From assembly GCA_036971475.1 (NCBI GenBank), contig JBAIZL010000005.1, positions 173,000,386-173,064,385 of the forward strand: a stretch of 64,000 bases of DNA, in the 5' to 3' direction. Origin of the DNA: Prosapia bicincta (lineage: Eukaryota > Arthropoda > Insecta > Hemiptera > Cercopidae). The position numbers and the translations under genes are program-made. The notes under the pieces are model-generated. The model made no database searches, had not been told where the DNA came from, and worked only from the letters and a program-made list of their open reading frames with translations. Shown here in pieces: positions 50,199 through 59,989 of this stretch (its first letter is position 1; every line of letters begins with the position of its first letter).

Positions 50199-50520
50199 GA
50201 AATAAAATAAATTTCATAAACAAGAATATACGAGTATTACTTCATTTTATTGTTGATTGAAGCGTTCCGATAATTTATATTATTAGCATTTTCAAAATTT
50301 ATAAATCAATGTCCAGTTATGTGACTAGAGTAAGACCATAACTATAGGTTATGACCTTAGTAACTAAAGACTTATTGGTCTTACTCTAGTCACATAACTG
50401 GACAGTGATTTATAAATTTTGAAAATGCTAATAATGTAAATTAGCGAAAAGCTTCAATCAACAATAAAATGAAGTAATACTCGTATATTCTTGTTTATGA
50501 AAATTATTTTATTTCACCAT
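50197..50520. mobile_element. long palindrome flanked by (TA)n
   Basis: Arms of about 140 bp (50198-50338 and 50377-50519), nearly perfect, for example CATAAACAAGAATATACGAG with CTCGTATATTCTTGTTTATG. The centre is about 38 nt. Each arm carries a hammerhead-like motif reading outward, TTGAAAA core type. No coding sequence. Confidence 0.75.
50416..50458 (+). ncRNA. hammerhead-like motif, UUGAAAA core
   Basis: Stem I ATT (50416-50418) with AAT (50456-50458); core TTGAAAA (50419-50425; C3 to U, G8 to A); extra T; stem II GCTAAT/ATTAGC (50427-50432 with 50440-50445); GAA (50446-50448); self-complementary stem III AAGCTT (50449-50454); C50455 as H17 (UUC). The left arm has the same stem II half but GGAAC in place of GAAAA. 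Catalysis doubtful because of the core changes. Confidence 0.42.
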
Positions 50521-50562
50521 ACATATTCAACAAGAACAAATAATTCATCTAAGGATTACAAT

Positions 50563-50602
<40 letters not shown>

Positions 50603-51468
50603 CTTGTATAAATTTTCAGTCTTTAATAAAGTACTTTTTTATTCATCCATTTGAGTTCTAATACATCTTTTTAAACCTATAGTGGACGACAATTGTGTTA
50701 ATACAGTTTTTTCAAATATTGATTCATTAATTCAATTTTAAAAAGTTGGGGTCTGTAGGGAGGATTTGAACTGAATCATTTTATGTTAAAAATCAAGCAC
50801 TTTGGCACTGAGCCAACTTTTCCATTGCTGGTAATGTATTTCTTAAATATATGTATGAATTGTTTTTGCCCCCATTGACTGTCGTCAAAATCTCAATTTT
50901 ACAACCTTAAATCTTTACCATTATTACCACTCAATATCGTAAAGAAGACACTAAGATTAAAAATGAACGAAAATATTAAACTAAACTGACAAACTGGGTT
51001 AACGGTGTTGAACCTTGCTTTACAAATGGACAATGCAAAAGGAAGCGAAAAAAATGGATTTACGTAAAATTTTTTATATATTTCTTTGCTTAAAATTTTT
51101 TAAAAAAACCTAAATTTTAAACCACACAGAAGTATTTAGGTTAAAGAACGAATTCAATTCTAAAAACATATCTGCATTTTCTCCACATATATGAATATTT
51201 GATCAAATCGCCAAACGGTAAAAACCGTCTCCAATGCCATAGAGTCCTCGAAGCTTCCGTAAAGATCTGCTGATCACCGTGAATCGGGAAAAAGTGTTTT
51301 GGCATCATGGCTGTGAACCAAACGCGGAAATCTCGAGGATAATGACGCTGTTTAGATGGCTTGCAGAAAAGAGTTTCTGATTTCTCATTTACTCTTTTTT
51401 GTTGTGTGCATTCTACAGCCATCCCCTTCTTGCACCTCTTAAATGTATTCAATAAAAGTTAATATTTT

Positions 51469-51473
<5 letters not shown>

Positions 51474-51511
<38 letters not shown>
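51474..51511. repeat. (TA)n microsatellite
   Basis: A TA tract bordering a threefold tandem repeat on its left. Confidence 0.95.
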
Positions 51512-51514
<3 letters not shown>

Positions 51515-51625
51515 AATCCTTGGATATTTTTATTTTTCTTGTTATATATATATTGTAATCCTTGGATATTTTTATTTTTCTTGTTATATATATATATTGT
51601 AAACCTTGGATATTTTTATTTTTCT

Positions 51626-51628
<3 letters not shown>
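51511..51628. repeat. three tandem copies of a 42-44 bp unit
   Basis: Units start TTGTAATCCTTGGATATTTT at 51511, 51553 and (as TTGTAAACC) 51597 and end in TTCTTGTTATATA. The TTCTTGT...TATA junction resembles the 3' ends of the neighbouring palindromes. Confidence 0.88.

Positions 51629-51679
<51 letters not shown>
51629..51679. repeat. (TA)n microsatellite
   Basis: About 25 TA units between the threefold repeat and the palindrome at 51714. Confidence 0.96.
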
Positions 51680-51683
<4 letters not shown>

Positions 51684-51713
51684 TATGGTGATATGTTTTC
51701 TTGTAATATAGTT

Positions 51714-51790
51714 AATAAATTAAAAATATTTCAAAAACAATATATATTCATTAAAAGTATTCTTGTTTTTGAAATATTTTTAATTTATTA
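51714..51790. mobile_element. palindrome without ribozyme core
   Basis: Perfect 27-bp arms: 51714-51740 (AATAAATTAAAAATATTTCA, then AAAACAA) and its complement at 51764-51790, with a 23-nt centre. (TA)n lies just outside on both sides. It looks like the outer part of a PLE-derived pair whose inner part was lost. Confidence 0.6.
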
Positions 51791-51829
51791 TATATATATA
51801 AATATCGCAGTATGTTTTCTTGTGTATTA

Positions 51830-52077
<248 letters not shown>

Positions 52078-52083
52078 GTTAAT

Positions 52084-52312
52084 TAACACTCTCATAAACA
52101 AGAATTTGTATTTTAGTTTTCTTTATACATTGAAGATTTCCGCTGATTAGCAGCATCAGCAATATCAAAATTGTCTAAGTACCTTATAGTTCTATGACTA
52201 CATATGAGTCCTCGTACATCAGTAAATTTTGATAATGCTGATACTGCCAATCAGCGAAAAGCTTCAATGTATGAAGAAAACTAAAATACAAATTCTTGTT
52301 TATAAAAGTGTT
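52084..52312. mobile_element. palindrome with hammerhead-like motifs
   Basis: The left arm (CTCATAAACAAGAATTTGTA...) and right arm (...TACAAATTCTTGTTTATAAA) are inverted, around a centre at about 52175-52222. Both arms carry a UUGAUAA/UUGAUAU-type core plus a GCTGAT/ATCAGC stem II. (TA)n tracts lie at 52052-52077 and 52320-52329. Confidence 0.7.
52226..52268 (+). ncRNA. hammerhead-like motif, UUGAUAA core
   Basis: Stem I ATT (52226-52228) with AAT (52266-52268); core TTGATAA (52229-52235); extra T (52236); stem II GCTGAT/ATCAGC (52237-52242 with 52250-52255); GAA (52256-52258); stem III AAGCTT (52259-52264); C52265 as H17. C3 and G8 are transitions relative to CUGANGA. The left arm mate near 52121-52175 has a G insertion before GAA and a broken stem III. 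Confidence 0.42.
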
Positions 52313-52399
52313 ATTTAACAATATATATAATACGTTTTCTTGTTTAATAATAATAAAACAACATAGGTTATTCAAATACAAGAATATTTATTAATTTAT

Positions 52400-52444
52400 A
52401 TCCAAAGCTTTTCGTTGGTAAACAGTACCAACATCATCAGGAAT
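52400..52444 (-). ncRNA. complete hammerhead-like motif
   Basis: On the minus strand: stem I ATTC (52441-52444) with GGAT (52400-52403), including one G-U pair; core CTGATGA (52434-52440), exact consensus; extra T (52433); stem II GTTGG/CCAAC (52428-52432 with 52414-52418); GAA (52411-52413); self-complementary stem III AAGCTT (52405-52410); U at 52404 as H17. Best core in the window together with 57619. Confidence 0.72.
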
Positions 52445-52491
52445 GAAAATTACAATAATGATTGTAATCTCTTACGATTATTGTAATTTTC

Positions 52492-52541
52492 ATTCCTAAT
52501 GATGTTGGTAAGATACTGTTTACCGACGAAAAGCTTTGGAT
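52492..52541 (+). ncRNA. hammerhead-like motif, inactive mate
   Basis: Stem I ATTC (52492-52495) with GGAT (52538-52541); core CTAATGA (52496-52502, essential G5 mutated to A); extra T; stem II GTTGG with CCGAC (52523-52527), one mismatch; GAA (52528-52530); AAGCTT (52531-52536); T as H17. Four extra bases in loop II relative to its mate. Confidence 0.55.
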
Positions 52542-52645
52542 ATAAATTAATAAATATTCTTGTATTTGAATAACCTTTATATATATATATTTTTAAGATC
52601 AAATAATACACACAAATACAGGAATATTTAATTTATTGAACAATA

Positions 52646-52692
52646 AACTCAAAGCTTTTCGTTGGCTTACATTACCAACATCTTCAGGAGTT
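52646..52692 (-). ncRNA. complete hammerhead-like motif, left arm
   Basis: On the minus strand: stem I AACTC (52688-52692) with GAGTT (52646-52650), five perfect pairs; core CTGAAGA (52681-52687), consensus; extra T (52680); stem II GTTGG/CCAAC (52675-52679 with 52661-52665), 9-nt loop; GAA (52658-52660); self-complementary stem III AAGCTT (52652-52657); U at 52651 as H17. Confidence 0.76.
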
Positions 52693-52714
52693 ACAATATT
52701 AAGAACGATATCTC

Positions 52715-53425
52715 AGCGCACATGATCGTACCTCATGTGTCTACAGTCGAGGATTTTTATGTCTCTATCATTGTCCCAACTTTGCATTTCCTTCCTCCTA
52801 CATGGGGAATGTGGATTTCTTCCTCCTATGACCCCGATATCCCAGCGCACATGATCGTACCTCATGTGTCTACAGTCGAGTATTTTTATGTCTCTATCAT
52901 TGTCCCAACTTTGCATTTCCTTCCTCCTACATGAGAAATGTGAATTTCTTCCTCCTATGACCCCGATATCCCAGCGCACATGATCGTACCTCATGTGTCT
53001 ACAGTCGAGGATTTTTATGTCTCTATCATTGTCCCAACTTTGCATTTCCTTCCTCCTACATGGGGAATGTGGATTTCTTCCTCCTATGACCCCGATATCC
53101 CAGCGCACATGATCGTACCTCATGTGTCTACAGTCGAGGATTTTTATGTCTCTATCATTGTCCCAACTTTGCATTTCCTTCCTCCTACATGAGAAATGTG
53201 AATTTCTTCCTCCTATGACCCCGATATCCCAGCGCACATGATCGTACCTCATGTGTCTACAGTCGAGGATTTTTATGTCTCTATCATTGTCCCAACTTTG
53301 CATTTCCTTCCTCCTACATGGGGAATGTGGATTTCTTCCTCCTATGACCCCGATATCCCAGCACACATGATCGTACCTCATTTGTCTACAGTCGAGGATT
53401 TTTATGTCTCTATCATTGTCCCAAT
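52715..53425. repeat. 129-bp tandem array with alternating dimer
   Basis: GATCGTACCTCAT recurs at 52724, 52853, 52982, 53111, 53240 and 53369, exactly 129 apart. Units alternate between GGGGAATGTGGATTTC and GAGAAATGTGAATTTC types (A-B-A-B-A), a 258-bp higher-order unit. Since 129 is 43 codons, a minus-strand frame stays open for 254 codons (53477 to 52713), with a 43-residue repeat containing DRDIKILDCRHMRYDHVRWD. I see no known domain in it. Confidence 0.95.
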
Positions 53426-53446
53426 GAAGATCATTCTTAATATTGT

Positions 53447-53493
53447 AACTCCTGAAGATGTTGGTAATGTAAGCCAACGAAAAGCTTTGAGTT
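53447..53493 (+). ncRNA. complete hammerhead-like motif, right arm
   Basis: Mirror image of 52646-52692. Stem I AACTC (53447-53451) with GAGTT (53489-53493); core CTGAAGA (53452-53458); extra T (53459); stem II GTTGG/CCAAC (53460-53464 with 53474-53478); GAA (53479-53481); stem III AAGCTT (53482-53487); T53488 as H17. No base of core or stems departs from the expected pairing. Confidence 0.76.
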
Positions 53494-53575
53494 TATTGTT
53501 CAATAAATTAAATATTCCTGTATTTGTGTGTATTATTTGATCTTAAAAATATTCTAACAGGAAAACACATTTGAT

Positions 53576-53579
<4 letters not shown>

Positions 53580-53651
<72 letters not shown>
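53580..53651. repeat. (TA)n microsatellite
   Basis: About 36 TA dinucleotides at the right border of the 52591-53549 element. Confidence 0.97.
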
Positions 53652-53655
<4 letters not shown>

Positions 53656-53659
53656 CTTA

Positions 53660-56125
53660 TATGTAAATAAGCTAATAGGTTTAATATTTATTACATATAT
53701 TATTATTTTTATTTATTTGAGTTGGATTTATTGTTCTCTATAAATATGTTTGTTGTTAATATTTCTAGTTAAATACATATTGTTAAATATTTATTGATAT
53801 GTTTTGTTAGATTTTAATCTTTTTATATTTATTGTTAGATACTTATTTTCATTTATTTATGTTGTTAAATATTTTTGCTTTTGAATATTTACTCTTATAT
53901 AGACTATTGATTGGTAAATATTTTTGTTACATACTTTTATTGTTAAATATTTATGTTGTAAAATATATACTTAAATATATTTATTAGAAGATATAATATT
54001 CATCATTTTATATTTCATTTTATTTGTATATATTAATTGATATTAATTTAGGTTAGCGATATTATATTTATATTGCGATTTGTTTATCTATTAATTTTGT
54101 TATTACTTTTATAGATATCTAACATTAGTTTAATTTGACGAAATATTAAAAAAATGACTCTACAGCTTTAAATATTATTAATTTGTCTTTTTGTAAATTT
54201 TATTTGATTAAACGCAAAATTATCGTTTGCAAGTTAGTTTACAATAGTTTGTAAGTAGTTTACTTTCCAATTTCGACCCAAATATGCAACTTTCTAAAGT
54301 GTTTTAGATTAAAACTTTTTATTAAAGAATTAACTAGAAGTGAAAAAGATATTCACTATAACATTTTAATCATTATCACACTGACATTTGTGTTTTACAA
54401 TAAAACCTGAAACATTTGAAAACTAGCTTCTTTGGAACAATATTGCATACCCTGCGAACACTAAAGGACATAATAAAAGGTGGAATTAGAAATAATGAAA
54501 CACTGAAAGGAAGGCAATTAGTAGAGATGGTTGTTGCAGTGTGCAACAGACCTATTTGTATATTTTTGTAGTGTAGAGATAAGGCATATTGTAGATATAT
54601 AAGGCAATCTTTCGAGTAAGGAAATCTTTTTATATCTGCGACATTTATTTATTTCAGTTCCGACCAAAGCTTTGCAATGAATTTTGTAAAAGCGTTTTCA
54701 ACAACAGTTCATAAGTCATCTTACATAAATGTTCATTTTTCTGTCTTAATAATTGAATTGAAAAATGTTTATGGTTTGAACGAACTTTATTTAGAAAAAA
54801 ATCTTATTATTTTAAAAATTTCCTAAAGTTAACGGATAAATACAAATAAAACTGGAAATGTTTAAAACAATACTCTGATGTGTCTAGTTTTAGGGTCAGA
54901 TTTTTTTACTCCATAAGTTAATTTTTGTAAAAGAAGCACATGCCATTTTCTACACGTCATCTGTCCCTGTCTGTCTATCTCAATCATTACTGAACAGAAA
55001 AACCAATAAGATTTCAAGTTTCGTTGTAATATTTGAACATATAAAATAAAGATCATATGACAAGGTACTATTTTTTTCAAAATTTAGAACAATTTATATG
55101 TTAATTGGCATTAGTGTTTCAAATTCTTCATTTTTTATTATTTAGTAGTGAAATTTGGAGTAGTTTTAATACAACTAACAGTTGAATCTTAGGTAGATCA
55201 ACCACGTCTCTACTAAGCCAATGTTGATAGCGTAAAATAAGTATACATTACTATTATTACAATCCACGTCTTCAAATACTAATGGTGTTTGTAATTTAAA
55301 ATTTCTAAATAATTGAACGAAAACCTCACATTCAAAAGAGTTTAAAAATGTGTGATAGAAACTAGTTTCTACTCTCAAAACAATCCCAGCCTGAAAGTGG
55401 GAAAGATTGAGTTAAACATAGTTTTTTTTAATAAAAAAATTGAAAGATGAACTTTTAAAACTAATAGGTTTTATAACCTCAAATGTATGCAAATTTATTA
55501 TATTTTTGTCTGATGATTTATTTCCGAGGCAGAAAAATTAATTTTGTGACCTCGAAACACTGAATGTTCAATGAAATTTCTCTGCAAATTGTTTCAGTCT
55601 GAGAAATGGCAACGAATAATTAAGCATTCATAAATACACCAAGATCAATGAATGGGTATTTTATCTGAAAGGACAAACTAGGGCCTTGATTTGAGGCTGA
55701 ATCAGAAGGCATACATATGCAAAATTATTTAACCAATTCATGGAGGTCATTCATTAAATATGTTTTTTAATGAAACAAAATTCCTAAGCTTTCAGAAAAA
55801 ATTTTAAATAACAGCGCGGAGTGTTTGCAGTTTAGGCAACCGTCCGAAATCAATTGAAGTACAATAAAAACTTTTGTTAAGTTATAATTTTTTTCTTATT
55901 TTGAAAGTTAATTACTCTTTCATTTTTGTTCAAACTGCTGCTGTTGTTTTCTTTTTTTACTGTACTCTGTAACAGTTTTACTAGTTCACTCAACAAGCTA
56001 TTTATTTGTAATCGCAGCAGTTGTTTTTTATATTATTTTGCAAGCAACTAACAAAGATCCTTTTCCATATTGTCTAGATTATATTTTCAAACATTCTTGG
56101 AAGTTTTGTTGAAAAAGCACGTGAA
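53660..56125. other. unannotated AT-rich stretch
   Basis: From 53690 to 54000 there are loose repeats of TTGTTAAATATTTAT-like words. The remainder shows no recognisable feature; the short open frames at 54862 and 55175 have no domain. Confidence 0.45.
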
Positions 56126-56129
56126 TTAC

Positions 56130-56845
56130 GTTCATTACGCTTCTTCTCTTTATTACAGCTTCTTCTCTTTAGTACAGATTCTTGTCTTTACTACAGCTTC
56201 TTCCCTCTACTCAAGTTTACTCTCTTTACTCCACTTTCCTATCTTTACTCTAGCTTCCTCTGTTTACTCCAGTTTCCTCTCTTTACTCTAAATTCCTCTC
56301 TTTACTCTAACTTCTTCTCTTTACTCCAGCTTCTTCACTTTACATCAGCTCCTCTTTACTCCAGTTCACTCTTATTATTTCAGCTTTTTTTACTCCAGTC
56401 TCCTATCTTTTCTCTAGCTTCTTCTCTTTCCACCAGTTTCCTCTCTTTACACCAGTTTCCTCTATTTACACCAGTTTTTTCGCTTTACTCCAGTTTCCTG
56501 TTTTTTCGTCAACTTCTCCTCTTTACTCCAGTTTCCTCTCTATACTCCAGCAACTTTTCTTTACTACAGTTTCCTCTCTTTACCCCAGTTCTCTCTTTAC
56601 TCCAGCTTCCTCTCTTTACACCAGTTCCCTCTCTTTCCTCCAACTTATTCTCTTTACTCCATTTTCCTCTCATTACTCAAGCCTTCTCTCTTTACACCAA
56701 TTTCCAGTCATTACTCCAACTTCTTCTCTTTACTCTAGTTTCCTCTCTTTGCACCTAGCTTCTTCTTTTTACTTCAGTTTTTCTTTACTCCAGCTTTCTC
56801 TCTTTATTCCAGCTTCTCTTTACCCCAGCTACCTCTCTTTCTTCC
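56130..56845. repeat. pyrimidine-rich minisatellite, unit about 20-22 bp
   Basis: Several dozen imperfect copies of a unit like TTCCTCTCTTTACTCCAGC. The strand is strikingly C/T-rich. Open frames across it (SSLYSSLLSLL) are repeat artefacts. The mirror-like polypyrimidine character could support triplex formation, but I cannot test that. Confidence 0.88.
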
Positions 56846-57292
56846 CAAATAATGTAATAATGTCTTCTAGTTCCACACTTCATACTCCCTTTTCCCAATC
56901 TTACTACCATGTTACAGGTAACACGTTCCATGCAAACGTTTCCATTGTATTTTCTCTTTTACCCAGACTCATAATACTGAATGAAATATTTCGTTTTAAA
57001 AAATACATTTTCTCTAAATAAAAGCCTTCTTATTTACCTCTGTAATAAGGGATATCGATATATTTTCGTAGATTAATTAAATTCACAGTTTTTACTTCCG
57101 CGCATAATTGGTTCCCTATTATTGAGGTAAACCAATAAGAATTATTTTCCTCATGAAAAATGTCAGTGGTATGTTTTGCTTTTGAGTTGTGAAAATTTCA
57201 ACCTGAAAAACAAATGCTAAACATGCGTTTCCCTCCATCAGAAATTTAAATATATTTCAAATGAATTATTATCAATAATTAAAGCCATAGCT

Positions 57293-57296
<4 letters not shown>

Positions 57297-57349
<53 letters not shown>
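57297..57349. repeat. (TA)n microsatellite
   Basis: About 26 TA dinucleotides. Confidence 0.97.
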
Positions 57350-57352
<3 letters not shown>

Positions 57353-57422
57353 AAAATATGTATTTAGGTGTAATAACGAAAAAATAAGAGCAAAATACAA
57401 ACACAATAATAATTCGTTGAAT

Positions 57423-57432
57423 TATATATATA

Positions 57433-57494
<62 letters not shown>
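57423..57494. repeat. (TA)n microsatellite
   Basis: About 35 TA dinucleotides with one phase break, just left of the palindrome at 57525. Confidence 0.97.
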
Positions 57495-57500
<6 letters not shown>

Positions 57501-57524
57501 CGCAATATGTATTCTTGTGTATTA

Positions 57525-57710
57525 ATAAAGAGCTAAGTCAAAATACAAATACAAGAATTATAATTGAATTTACAATTCAAAGCTTTTCGTTGGCTAACAG
57601 TACCAACATCATCTGGTACTGATGATGTTGGTACTGTTAGCCAACGAAAAGCTTTGAATTGTAAATTCAATTATAATTCTTGTATTTGTATTTTGACTTA
57701 GTTCTTTATA
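57525..57710. mobile_element. near-perfect 186-bp palindrome
   Basis: Arms of about 89 bp meet at about 57616 with only an 8-nt centre (TGGTACTG). Outermost AAAGAGCTAAGTC against GACTTAGTTCTTT differs by one base. The ribozyme core is in the centre, so each copy lacks the upstream half of stem I. (TA)n lies on the left and a short TATATAT on the right. Confidence 0.82.
57619..57655 (+). ncRNA. hammerhead-like motif lacking 5' stem I
   Basis: Core CTGATGA (57619-57625), consensus; extra T; stem II GTTGG/CCAAC (57627-57631 with 57641-57645); GAA (57646-57648); stem III AAGCTT (57649-57654); T57655 as H17. The sequence upstream of the core is the inverted copy, so GAATTG downstream has no stem I partner. 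The inverted mate covers about 57580-57614. Confidence 0.55.
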
Positions 57711-57719
57711 TATATTCCC

Positions 57720-58315
57720 TTTTATAATTATTAAATTACTTTTCATTGGCATATTTTACATTTTACTTGCTATGCAGTTCATATCATACAACTTGGAATT
57801 AGGACCAACTATCATAATTAAATGTACGTTAGGATGTGTTTACAATTTGGAATATCGAATGACATTGCAAATTGTATATTGGCATTGACCCAAAAATAGA
57901 CTATTATATAAATGGAAAACCATTTTTTATCAACAAAATATCAACAGCCCTGATTCTGTATCCTTCTGGAGATTCAAAGTTCACAGGGTCACTGACTGAG
58001 TAAACCTCCAAACTAACACCGTGATTTGGACGCAAAAGTAATTAAGCTGTAAAATATAACTCTTCAACTCATAAAACCAATCAGCAAAAAAACGAGCGCA
58101 AGGTGACCCTAAATTAAAGAACGCAAGGTCAGGTCTGCTCGGAGAAACTTCCCTTGTAAACTGCCTATGCCAAAGATAGTCTAGCGTGTGGGTGCGTGCG
58201 CGCGCAATGTGTGTAGTGTGATTATTCAAGTTAGACTATTGTAGCACATGGAGTAAAGAATTTTAAAGATTTATTATTAACCTTGGATCATAAAGTCCTT
58301 AATCTGACAAGTATT
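57720..58315. other. unannotated stretch
   Basis: Nothing recognised on either strand; the open frame at 57981-58229 has no domain. Confidence 0.4.
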
Positions 58316-58319
58316 AAAG

Positions 58320-58620
58320 ACCTTCCAGGAGTAGAGCTACTCTCTGTAGGGGTTATAGGAAGGTAACATTTCCGAGTAGGAAGATAAATAAAGGCGGACA
58401 GGGTAGGACTAAGAAGAAAACGTGAATTTCTTTAATGGTAGAGCTAGTCTATCTCTCTCGGAAAATAGCCATTCCCGTAATATTCCCTCTCTCTATCCCG
58501 TAACACAATCTTGTAACAAAAAGGATAAGGAAATGTAGACGGAAGTCAGAAGGGCTAAAGAAAGTTACTGGGAACAGGGGAAGAATAAGAAATCTCGTGG
58601 TCAGGATCAATGGTAGAGTC
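58320..58620 (+). repeat. possible diverged relative of the 17.3-kb satellite
   Basis: Contains CCCGTAACACAATCTTGTAA followed by AAAAGGATAAGGAAATGTAG, comparable in order to CCGTTACATTCCCTTGTAAG then AAGGATAAGGAAGGTCAG in the 17296-18670 array. Only one or two loose units. Confidence 0.4.
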
Positions 58621-59464
58621 ATGTTAGAGAGGTAACTACCCTCACATCATGGCTACCGTCATGTTTCTAATTATATTTAACTTGTGAATAGTTGAATGGT
58701 CATCCATTCAATATTTTCCGCAACTTCAAACCGCTCACCTCTGATACTCAACGTTTAACAGTTTTTACTAGCTTTAAAGAGGCCCAAATGGTAGGATGAG
58801 AATGCAATATCTGACTACCAGATATAATTTGGAAAAACTGTAATTTACAAATCACTGTATATTTCTATTAAAATTTCAAATATAAAATCCAACTTGATTT
58901 GGTTGTTTGACGTAACTGGCTACAACAACGATAACCATAAGCCAAAATATTTCAAGGAATAGAGTCCCTTATCAAAATTCTTTGAAAATAAAGCTTTAAA
59001 CTAATTTGTTTTCTTTACACAGTATTATTTTTATTAGGCTGAAATGCCTTTTTTATGATTAGGAAATTATTAATTAACACATGGCGATATCCGGCGGGCT
59101 ACAGCCAATGGGATTGAAGTAATTTGGCCCTGAAATTAACTGCTTTTTGTTGTTCTACTATTAGGTTATACATACCTAATCTTCTGCCCTGGGACTAATG
59201 ATACCAACAATGAAAAACTGACGACTTAATAGCCGAATAACACATCCGGTACCTTCCTATTTCCTGGTATAAAACTGACTTACGTCATTGGAAACTTAAG
59301 TTATCCTTGGGAAGGTTTGCACGAGGAGAGATTTTTATTGGCCGACTTAACCTCTTATAGAAACTGATAACCAATATTTTCCGTAGTGTAAAATTTATTG
59401 CGTTACACTAGAATTAGTTTTAAATATAGGGTTTTAATATAGGGAAACAACATTTTAAATAGGC

Positions 59465-59985
59465 CTTTTCTTGTTTTTATTTAGTCCGAATGACCTATTA
59501 CTGATGTTTTAAACGAATTCAGACTTTTGTTAAGGATAAATTTTAATTCAAGTATATTTTACTTATTACTTATTTAATATTTGGTCTTCAGTTCACTTTA
59601 GCGGGATTCAAACGCTACCTGCTTCGCTACTATATATCCTTTATATATTATACCCTTTATTTTATTATTACCCTAATAAGGGTTCACTAATACACAATAA
59701 TACAATGCTTTTCTCGTATTTGTTCTCTCTTGTACAGCGCTTACATTTTCAGTGACAATCGTTAATCAAAGACTAAATTTCACTCCATACTTTGAAAAGT
59801 ACGACGGAGACAAATGAGGCAAAATATACAAAAACGACGAGGAAAAAAAAAGAAAGAAAACAAAGAAAATTAAGAAAACGAATAATACAAAAAAGACGAA
59901 GAGAACAGGATGATAAAAACGAAGGAAAGAGAAAGGCAAAGAGAAAATCGAATAAGAAGGTAAAAAAGTAGAAGCTGAAATTATT
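59465..59985. repeat. dispersed repeat, copy 2
   Basis: Direct-orientation relative of 48950-49495, with the same ordered words and the same purine-rich end. On its minus strand AGCGTTTGAATCCCGCT could be a B box in a T-arm-like stem, hinting at a tRNA-derived SINE, but no A box is clear. Confidence 0.68.
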
Positions 59986-59989
59986 ATTT

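Larger units (their letters stand above)
50104..51000 (-). mobile_element. SINE-like element, copy 2, interrupted
   Basis: Relative of 45890-46330. Its A-box-like GTTGGCTCAGTGCCAAAGTG (about 50799-50818) and B-box-like GTTCAAATCC (50762-50771) lie on the minus strand. Between TCACACTCTCC (50133) and TATAAATTTTCAG (50606) it is interrupted by (TA)n plus a palindromic element (50197-50520), where copy 1 has only ATATATAT. The palindrome therefore inserted into the TA tract of this copy. Confidence 0.65.
52365..52576. mobile_element. palindrome with paired hammerhead-like motifs
   Basis: Arms 52365-52465 and about 52475-52576, for example AGGTTATTCAAATACAAGAA and its complement. The left motif is intact; the right one differs by G5 to A in the core, a 4-base insertion in loop II and one stem II mismatch. 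(TA)n flanks on both sides. Confidence 0.78.
52591..53549. mobile_element. inverted PLE-derived pair enclosing a 129-bp array
   Basis: Inverted arms of about 120 bp (52591-52708 and 53429-53549) run from TTTTTAAGATCAAATAATAC inward to TTACAATATTAAGAACGAT. Each arm has a complete hammerhead-like motif reading outward. Between them is a tandem array of 129-bp units (52715-53425). (TA)n lies immediately outside both ends (52577-52590 and 53580-53651). Confidence 0.8.

Noticed and set aside
52715..53425. CRISPR-like array
   Set aside because: Head-to-tail 129-bp satellite units without spacers; in a eukaryotic context this is an ordinary tandem repeat.
56070..57021. Serine/leucine-rich open frames
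   Set aside because: Read-through of a pyrimidine-rich minisatellite.
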